64,000 nucleotides of DNA. Origin: Posidonia oceanica (Eukaryota > Streptophyta > Magnoliopsida > Alismatales > Posidoniaceae). The stretch covers positions 62,102,501-62,166,500 of the forward strand of contig JAZBRS010000026.1 of assembly GCA_037176725.1 (NCBI GenBank), in the 5' to 3' direction. The translations under genes were made by a program, and so were the position numbers. Below the pieces are notes generated by a model. That model made no database searches. It was not told the DNA's origin and saw only the letters and a list, made by a program, of their open reading frames with translations. Each line of letters begins with the position of its first letter. Position 1 is the first letter of the stretch. Of the stretch, positions 55,801 to 64,000 are shown piece by piece.

Positions 55801-56876
55801 GACAAAAATTGGGAGGATAAACTAATGTAGACTCAGACGAGGAATGAAACTTTTAACTGTAAGTCTGCCTATCACACTCTAATGCAAGAAAGACAAAATG
55901 TTCTAGGATCCTCATCACACAACCACAAGCATCATTTACATAACAAAGGGAAGATACAATCTAGGATCCTTATTTTTTTATGAAGAATATATAACAATGT
56001 AATCCCCAACAGGAAAAACTTATTCAAAAGAAAGATTCTAGAAAACCCTATTTGTGCTATTTGCAAGAAACATGAAGTGGATAATTATCACTTATTTTTT
56101 TCATGTGCTTCTGTAGTGGAAATTTGGGAAAAATCAAAGTGGTGCTTTAGAGAGTTACTTGGAAGAGATCGGTCAATACAGACTTGGATGCAATGGTGGC
56201 TCGAACCTCCTTTCAAAATAGGAAAAGTGGATTACTCCTTTTTCGCAAAAGTAGCCATTACGCTCTGGTACATCTGAAAACGACGATATACAACAATCTT
56301 TGAAAGGAAGAAACCGAGTGATTCCAGCATCATCAACCTCATCAACACAAATTACAAAAGTTACAATCGAGACGGAGAAAATAATCAAAGGCAACATGAA
56401 AAAGAGAAATCCAAATGGTATAAGCCTCTGAGAAATTATTTAAAAATCAACATAGATGCCTGCTTCACTATCCAAAGATCTTCGTCAGCCGTGGTAATGA
56501 GAAATTCCGACGACGATCATGTCTTCTCCGTAGGCCACAAAATACAGGCCGGATCAGCTTTCGAGGCGTAGAACATCACAATGAAGGAAGCCATTGAAAT
56601 CACCATAGACAAAGGATAGAGAAAGGTAATATTCGAAGGAGATTGCAAGAACTTGATTAAAGCCCTAAATGACGTACTTGAGAAGGTGGAGTGGAAAACT
56701 TGAGGTTGGATTTCGGACTGTAAGCATCAGGCGAATGACCGAGATTTTGTTTTCCAACTTATAAATCGTAATGCTAATTTTGTAGCTCATAGTCTGGCCC
56801 ATGACGCACTTGTTAGCTTTAATATCTTAAGATCATCTAGATCAATTGGCTCTTCTTGTATTTCCTCACTTATATA
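52842..56876 (+). pseudogene. LINE ORF2: endonuclease, reverse transcriptase, zf-RVT, RNase H (broken)
   Basis: Starts MKILAWNYKEW, the typical opening of the L1 apurinic-like endonuclease. The endonuclease continues in other frames with LPWIYLGDFNTIL, GPAYTWTNKM, ERLDRVLVDSSWR and AIGSDHCPILF. RT motifs follow: MKPTKAPRLDDFPALFYQ, LISLMNAIYKIISKLL, GAFIKGRQNFDNIIVAREA, FTLKLDMSKAFDRIEW and YLLFADDILLFCESS (ADD active site). 56077-56277 resembles zf-RVT (HLFFSCASVVEIWEKSKW). 56440-56876 resembles an RVT_3 RNase H with INIDACFTIQRSSSA, FEGDCKNLI and NANFVAHSLAHDAL. Numerous frameshifts and stops make it inactive. Confidence 0.88.
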
Positions 56877-57004
56877 AGAGGAAAAACTCCAAATTTAATA
56901 AATTTTATTAGACTTCAAAAAAAAAAAAAAAACTAACAAAAGCTAACAAAAAGGGGCGGCGCTTGAACAGTGGGAGAAAAACACATCCGCCCTCTGAGAT
57001 TTTG

Positions 57005-59964
57005 ATGGCCCCGGGACTGGAGAAGTACCTTGTCCCGGCGGCGCCACCTCCGGAAAACCCCAAACCTCGCCGTCGCAGGTACAACTTTTCCACTCACCTC
57101 AATTCTCGATTTCCCTTGCTCTCAACTGAATCATACACTTTGTCCTGTAATTCACCAAGGCCTCAGTGGGATCGGAGTGTCATAGAGTTGGATGGGAGGT
57201 GTTCCTACAAATACCGCCACAGGGTCTCGCAGTTGTCCATCGACTCCTATGCCGAGGTATAAGTTCTTCATTTTGCCTAGATTTCTATATTTTTTTGTGT
57301 TTTTTTTTGTTTACTGTTTTTTTCATGATGAAAACAGATGGGGATATTCAAGCACAAATATTACACGGGAGTTGAGCCTTGTCCGACAAATGTATGTGTG
57401 TACTCGTAAGCTATTGTGTTCTTTCTTTTATTAATTGTTTGACTATGGATTGCTAGTGTGGAAAGGAGGTCTGTTTGTTGTTGTTTGTTTTTTACCTGAA
57501 TGTTGGAATGTGTGTTCTACAGATGGTTTGGTCTTTCGTCATGGCAAGCGACGACACCGAGCTTCCACTTAGAAGGTTAGTGTTTGGTATTTACACGTGC
57601 TTTTGTAATTATTTTACTTGCTATGCTTCGAGGACACATTAATCGTATTGAGATTGAAGGAGATGCTTCAAATCGTGTAATTAGCTACATGCCTCTATTG
57701 CGAGTGGCATATTGAAAAAAGTTCAAGAAGAAATAAAAAGATATTTGATTGTATAGTTAGGTATGTCCCTCTTTTACGAGTGGCATGGCGAGATTCACCA
57801 CATTTTCTTTCTCTTTTGCCATGTAGAATTTTCCTTTTTCTGCCTTCTATTCACCTTTTTCACTAGATCTTTCTGCATTCTCTCATCTTCCTTGTAACAT
57901 CTCCATATCTTCCACCAATTCTCACTGCCTTGTAATTGTGGAAGCATATGATATTATTGGTATTACCATGAAAAATACCACTAGTAGAGGGCATGTAGAT
58001 AGGGTGTGAGTTTGCTTAGTTACGTGCAGTCTATATTGACGAGTTGAGAGCAAGTAGGTGTCCCTTCATATGCAATAGATACAAAACTTAAACAAGATTA
58101 TTGTTAAAATAAATCCAAACGTGGAAGAAAAGCTAGGCATTAATATTCATTTGTTAAGCATTCCTTGTGATTTTGGTTGAAGCTTCTCCTTAATGCCTAT
58201 TTTTATTGACATTTAGTTAATGTACTTTAGGTCATGTTTTTAAAACCCGATCTGGTCCTACCATTGTAACGTCTCCTTAATACCTATGGTTATTGAAATT
58301 TAGTTAACGTAATTTAGGCAGTATATAAAACCTGATTCTGATGCTACCACTGAAATGAAAAATCATGAAGCTAACCAGGCCGATATACTCATTGAGATAT
58401 GTTCAAGTTGTCGGACTAGTTGAACTAGTTACCTGAAACTGGTGGGTTTACAGGTGGCTCGGTTTTAAGTTTTGTTTAGTGAGTTTTTTTGCTCAGTTTT
58501 TCTTTTTCACATTATTACACATTCAAGAAGCATATGTATATATCTCCATGTCCAAGTTGTTTTTCTATTATGATTTTAAAGTAATTAAGTTATGACATCA
58601 TCACGGACTAGGTCACAAACTTATAGAAAGGTTGATCTATCGACCCAGTGACCGAAACAATTTAATGGCCAGTTGGAGTCTTAAAACCTTGAATTTGTGA
58701 ACTAATAGCTTTATGCAGCGAATCCAATAACTATGTAATTCTGGGAATTGATAGGTTTGTATGCTTTCGTTTGAGTGATCAGAAATTCCCTACCAAAGAA
58801 AGCAGTTGTAGTTCTTACATAGTATGATATGTTTATATGCCTTCTGGTTTTTTTGTGTGGTGTAACCTCATAACTTGCTACTTTTCTTGTCATCTTTTCT
58901 TTTGAATAAAAAGTAACTTCATCACTTTACAAAACTGAGTTGCGTCTCAACATTTTTAGGGGTGGAGTCTCAGGCATGGAATTTGACTCTAAGGTTAGTG
59001 CTACTTTTATATCATTTTTGAGAATATTGAATACCGGGTATCTTTTTCTATATAGAATGTCTGCTTTGCATCTTCTTCTTGTAAGAAGTATACATACAAT
59101 TAGGATTATGTGGTTCAAATTTGTAATCTAATTATACCTCTTGATCAAAGGGCCCTAAATTTAGTGTAAATCTGACCAACTTTTAGCTGTTAATATTATT
59201 TACTTTGATAACAGACTCACAGACTATATGATAGGCCACGAAGTGGATGGGAACATGGCAAATTTTAAGATGAAGTGAGCCTTGTAAGTTGCAACACCTC
59301 TAGGAATATTACTTATGGTCTATTTAAGGTGGCAGATATTATAGCACAGTCAATAATTTGGTCTATTGCACCCTGTCTCTTAATTATTCAACATATTCTA
59401 CATCACAATTAAGTACATATTCTTCTTCATTATAATTTGGACGCAAGGAGTCTTGATGATTCTATGCCCATTATGGTTGACTATAGCATGACGTAAAAAG
59501 TCAAATATGGATCGTCTTTTTGAATGAGGTTGGTATTGCATTATTACCCATTGAAGTTTTGGTTAGTGGTTTTAGAAACAGTTTATATTACAAATCCACA
59601 ATCTCATGCCAACTTGGAGATTCATGCAAATATGCATATATTTTGCCTCCTAGACCTAGTGCTGCTAATGCTTTTCTGCAAGTTTTTATTTACATATAAG
59701 TTAACATAAACTTGATGTCTATACTCTTAGGCAAACTAAATTTTATTTGGTAAATATCTGTAGCTACTCACAATTCACTTGAAACATAGTTTTTGTTCCT
59801 TCTTTGATCACTGTTTGCAGCATTCTTTCTTTTTAAATATTTTATGAAGTTTAATGAATTCACAAATCAATAGGGAATTTATCTTGCATCTGTGACAAAG
59901 GCTGGTTGTCTGACAGTTCACGACTTTGAGACATTATATTGCTCAATCTATGGCCCATCTTCAA
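57005..59964 (+). CDS. WD40-repeat-like protein gene, 5' five exons (3' part beyond window)
   Basis: Exons: 57005-57256, 57338-57391, 57523-57575, 58960-58993, 59874-59964. All have GT-AG borders and the frame is continuous. Exon 1 begins MAPGLEKYLVPAAPPPENP with an Arg-rich patch. Exon 2 encodes MGIFKHKYYTGVEPCP, exon 3 MASDDTELPLRR. Exons 4 and 5 join as GVSGMEFDSK with GIYLASVTKAGCLTVHDFET, the shape of the first blade of a transducin/WD40 propeller. The remaining blades are not seen; the intron after exon 5 contains a Copia from about 60826 to the window end. The start is the first ATG after the LINE poly(A) and fits the GC-rich 5' region. Exact ortholog not named. A downstream exon set outside the window would be needed for function. 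Confidence 0.68.
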
Positions 59965-60825
59965 GTAAGTTTCTCATTATTGTTAGCTGTCGTCTTTGCT
60001 CGTCTATTGTTTGGCTCAGTTTTAGAGCAAGTTATCTACTAATGCAAGTTGTTTGTGGTGCTCTTGTTTTTCTTTTTCATTTTTAAAAATAAAGTCAGTG
60101 TTTGATTAAATTACTCAAGTAAAAAGTTGCATTAACACAAGTACTGTTTCCTTTGATTTTTTTGTAAATTTTCTTCTAATGTCTACTTGGTACTTGCCTA
60201 GATAGTGTCCTATAATACAAGGGTCACAACTTCACAACCATTTTCCAAAATATGGATGAATTATTGCACAACTCTTAAGTAGAACATGTTGTTTCCTATA
60301 AAATGTTTTCAATAGTTAGATTGAAGCCTACATGCATTTTGGATCTGTGGGAAAAAAAATACTCATCCTTTATGACCGAATAATTATAAACCATAAGATT
60401 CACCATGTCTATCAGTTGACATTCATTGAAAAACGAGTGTACTTTATATTTAAAAAATTTGGATAGTGTAAAACAGGTTAGTAAATGAAACTTCTAGGTT
60501 ATCCCTTTAAGCACTTTTATGTGAAAGAAGGGCTAACCAATGTTAATACCACTAAATGAGTATAAAATATAATAGAGAGATTCCTGCATACCGTTATGGT
60601 CGTCTGATGGATAAAAAAGGGAGACGATAGAGAGATTCCTGCCTCTCAAGATAATGATTAAGGAGAAAAGTTCATAAATATAATAGATACATAGAGCAGT
60701 TTGTGTGTGTGTGTCTACGGGATAAATGCACCAATGCCATGACAGATTTTAACCATTTGTTTCATGACCTCACATGAACTACCTATGATGATATACTCGT
60801 TTGCTAATTGTTAATTGCCCATTAT
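59965..60825 (+). other. Intron 5 sequence of the WD40-like gene, nothing else identified
   Basis: AT-rich sequence after the donor GTAAGT at 59965. A short (GT)n run is at about 60705-60718. No exon recognised. Confidence 0.5.
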
Positions 60826-61045
60826 TGTCAAAATGATTGAATGACCTCTCATTGATAACATGATCTCCTTAAATAGGAGAATTATACAGCAATATGGAGT
60901 ATGTACATAGAAAGTATTTATGTTGAGTAAAAGAGAACTATGAATATATGTCTTAAGCAAGGAATACAATCTCCTATATATAGGAGAACTCATACTTAAC
61001 CTAGAAGTAACCTAATAAACGGATAAGGATCCAACTATGTTAACA
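60826..61045 (-). repeat. Copia F 3' LTR, about 220 bp
   Basis: On the minus strand it starts TGTTAACATAGTTGGATCC directly after the purine tract and contains a TATATAGGAG-type promoter area. The outer end (TGTCAAAATG at 60826 on the plus strand) is tentative. Confidence 0.55.
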
Positions 61046-64000
61046 CTCCCTCTTAAGTTGGAGTATACAAATCAGTCATGCTTAGCTTGTTACATATAGA
61101 TTGGTAGTGATTGGAGTGCATTGCTTTAGTAAACACATCTGCAAGTTCAGTAGAGGAAGATGTATAAAGAGTCGTGATCGGTCCATTGAGAACTGCATTT
61201 CTTATAAAGTGACAATCCATCTCGATATGTTTTGTTCTCTCATGAAATACTGGATTGCTGGCCATATAAATGGCAGCTTGATTGTCACAGTGCATAGGCA
61301 TGGATTCATTTGAAGGAAATCAAATCTCTATCATGGATTAACCACATCATCTTACAAGCTTTATGAGCCATGGCTCTGTACTCAGCTTCTGTACTAGACC
61401 GGGACACCACGTTTTGTTTCTTGTTTCTCTATGTGACTAAATTTCCTCCTATGAAAGTATAATAACCTGAGTTGACTTTCTATCTCCTCTATCCCCAGTA
61501 TAACCTAAGTATCCAACAACTTTAATATGTCCATTACACCTGTAGAGCAAACCTCTATCTAGAGCACTTTTAAGTAAGCCAATATGTGCAAGGAAACTTT
61601 CTAATGAACCAATCTGGGTTTATGCATAGACTGGTTGATTAACCCAACTGCAAAGGTGCTATCTGGTCGTGTCACAGTAAGATATATCAAGTTTCCAACC
61701 CATCGTCTGTACCTCCCGGTGTCTTCAAATAGTTCAAATGACTCATCCTAGAGGATTCATAGGAGCACTTTCAGGTTTGTAGCCCAACAATCCTTTCTCT
61801 TGCAGCAGATCAAGTACATATTTCTCCTGAGATAATATTATTCTGTTTTTTGCATGAACAATCTCAATTCCTAAGAAATACTAGGGATACCCTAAGTTTT
61901 TAGTAACAAAATGTTTCTTTAGGAATGTTCTGCTTTCTTCAATTTCTGCATTGTCACTTTCAGTCAGAAGGATATCATCCACATAAACAGCTAGAATCAT
62001 ACAACCTTTGGATGTCTGTCTCACAAATACTGAATGATCTGCACATTTTGAACCCAACTTGCTCAATAACTTTGCTAAATTTTGTGAACTATGCATGTGG
62101 GCTTTGCTTGAGATAATATATAGTCTTCTTCAATTTGCGAACTTAGTCTCTCCCTAAGCAATATACCCTGTAGGTTGCTCCCTATACACCTGTTCATGTA
62201 AGTCCCCATAAAGAAATGTATTTTTCACATCCAGTTGATGTAGAGGCCAGCTTTGATTTACTGCCCGAGACAATACAATTCTGATGGAGTTAAGACAAAC
62301 AATCGGAGAGAAAGTCTCAAAACAATCAATCCCATAAACTTGTGTAAACCAACGAGCAACAAGGCAAGTCTTGTATCTGTCAATAGTACCATTAGTTTTA
62401 TCCTTGATAGTAAACATCCACCTACAATTCACTATCTCTGCATCATAAGGTGCAACAACAATATCTCATGTCCCACGAGACTGTAAGGTTGACATCTCCT
62501 CATCCATTGTCTGTCTTGGTTTAGGTACACGAATCGCCTCCTGATGATTCCAAAAGACAACGACAAAGCAAATGTCCGGTACATAGGATGAAGTGAGACA
62601 TAATGGGATAAATAATGAGTAGTAGAATGAGTACCCTTCCTTTAAGTAATAGGAATATCAAGATTAGAAACAACAATAGAAGAAGGTGTAGTATTTGAAC
62701 CTGCGTCTGAGGATGGATGATTGGTACCTTCATGGGTAGCTTGCATAGATCGCCTTCGTCTCGTGTAAACGTGTAGTGGCTTGTCGGGAGGAACATTGAG
62801 GAAGACGTACGAACCTGTTCATCAAAAGAAGTAACTAGGGGCAAAGGAATTGATAGATGGTGGAGACATAATATTTCTGACTCACTAGATCAAAGCAACG
62901 ATATCCTTTTTGGGTGCGGAAATACCCAACGAACATACTCCGAATGGAGCGTGGTGAAAGTTTGTCGAGATTAGGACGAGTGTCCTGGACAAACCACAAA
63001 CAACCAAAAATTCTAAGAGGAAGAGGAAACAACGGTTTCTGAGGGAATAAAAGATAATAAGGAACCTGACTATGAACAGAGGAAGACATTCTATTGACAA
63101 GATGACAAGCAGTGAGTACTACATCAGCCCATAAAGATTTTGGTACCTTTATCTACATCATGAGAGTATGGGTGACATCCATCAGATGGCAAAGTTTACG
63201 TTTTGCAACACCATTCTGTCGAGATGTTCGATGACAAGAAGTCTGGCCGATAACCTCTTGAGATTCACAAAGAAGAGAGACATGACGCTGTATATATTCA
63301 AGAGCATTATCAGTACGAAAAATGCGTAATTGCTCAAAAAATCGAGTTTTTATTTCATTGAATTTTTTTTTATAACATCAAAAACTTGAGTTCTATCTTT
63401 GATGAGATAGACCTCAAGTCATCCTAGAGAAGTCATCCAAAAAAACAACAAAATTAAGAAATCTAGACACAGACGTAACACGACACGGTCCCATACATAT
63501 GGATGAACAAGCTCCAGAGGAACACTACTTTGTTTTTGTTGCCGAGATGGATAAGAGGAACGTGTGTGTTTCCCAAATTGACACGACTCACAGTGAAAGG
63601 ACTACAAGATGACGAAACCAATAAGACACTCTTCAACCGATCCATAGATGGATGTCTCAACCGTTAATGTCATAAGTAAAGCTGTTTAGTAGATATAGAC
63701 ATAAAAGTAGAGCTAGTAGTATGGGTTTTGCTCTGAAGACGATACAGACCACTCCTTTCAAAGACCCGAATTAATCCGCCTCCCAGTCTGTAAGAACATA
63801 AGAAGGAAAGAAGGTTATGGCACATTGAAGCTTTTTTGTAATCTCACTAATAGAGAGAAGGTTAACAAGGAAATTTGGGACATAAAGAACATCACAAAGG
63901 GTTAAATTATCTAGAAGAGATATCACCCCTTGACTAAGACAGTGGAGTGGGCTCCATTAGCAACGGTCACAAATGGTATAGAAACTGAGGGTGACAAGGA
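60826..64000 (-). mobile_element. Decayed Copia element F, 3' LTR and pol (runs off the window)
   Basis: The 3' LTR (about 60826-61045) is followed by CTCCCTCTTAAG (61046-61057), a purine tract on the minus strand. On the minus strand, 61301-61053 is the RNase H end ([30 protein letters not shown]). 62096-61881 has RT with ILAVYVDDILLTES. 62432-62154 has RT start (INSCRWMFTIKD-like NCRWMFTIKDKTNG, RYKTCLVARWFTQ). 63089-62835 has the post-integrase segment (PLPLRIFGCLWFVQDTRPN). 63660-63463 lies in integrase/gag-pre-integrase. Stops separate all blocks. The 5' LTR is outside the window. Confidence 0.85.

Larger units (their letters stand above)
52412..56938 (+). mobile_element. L1-type LINE retrotransposon with poly(A) tail
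   Basis: A possible 10-bp target duplication, AAAACTAACA, is at 52412-52421 and 56929-56938. The element ends in a 14-bp poly(A) run (56917-56930). It encodes a short ORF1, then endonuclease, reverse transcriptase, zf-RVT and an RNase H domain, the plant L1 order. Frames are interrupted by stops throughout. Its 3' end lies about 70 bp upstream of the start codon of the WD40-like gene, in the same orientation. The 5' end is uncertain because of a short duplication there. Confidence 0.85.

Overview
This is nuclear DNA from a flowering plant. The evidence is multi-exon genes with GT-AG introns, AT-rich non-coding DNA, and plant lineages of Ty1/Copia and Ty3/Gypsy retrotransposons, hAT and CACTA DNA transposons and an L1-type LINE. 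I cannot name the species. About three quarters of the window is transposable element. I see no rRNA, tRNA, CRISPR or prokaryotic operon signal.

Layout. (1) 1-24.3 kb is one nest. A Copia element on the minus strand is the host layer. It is split at its reverse transcriptase by an 18.2 kb Gypsy element (3099-21294) and capped on the left by a CACTA transposon ending at 2271. The Gypsy element has 2.77 kb LTRs but no recognisable integrase. A 2.24 kb solo LTR of another family sits in its gag, and a 6.75 kb CACTA transposon (about 13722-20474) sits in its right LTR. That CACTA carries intron-containing, same-strand fragments of four unrelated host genes: gamma-carbonic-anhydrase-like, DICER-LIKE 4, site-1 protease and RIO2 kinase. 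It is a Pack-CACTA and the most unusual object in the window. (2) 25.3-26.9 kb is a decayed Copia with a short LTR. (3) 27.4-31.0 kb is an intact seven-exon 2-oxoglutarate/Fe(II) oxygenase gene (359 aa). (4) 32.3-47.4 kb is a tandem duplicate of that gene. It is dead and has been pulled apart by a hAT transposon (32932-36603, 8-bp target duplication), a SIRE-like Copia (37320-about 44879, with an extra LTR block to 45351) and a 318-bp hAT MITE (45763-46080). (5) 48.16-48.53 kb is an intact small secreted lipid-transfer-type protein gene. (6) 50.0-51.1 kb holds a 783-bp hAT-type MITE and an imperfect repeat block. (7) 52.4-56.9 kb is a nearly full-length but mutated L1-type LINE ending in poly(A). 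(8) 57.0-60.0 kb is the 5' part of a WD40-like gene, with a further decayed Copia (60.8 kb to the window end) downstream in its intron.

Only three loci look like live host genes: the oxygenase, the lipid-transfer-type protein and the WD40-like gene. The rest is best read as layered insertions whose order can be deduced from who interrupts whom: Copia A, then Gypsy B, then solo LTR and Pack-CACTA; and oxygenase duplication, then hAT, SIRE-like Copia and MITE insertions. Boundaries supported by target-site duplications are stated as such; other boundaries are approximate.
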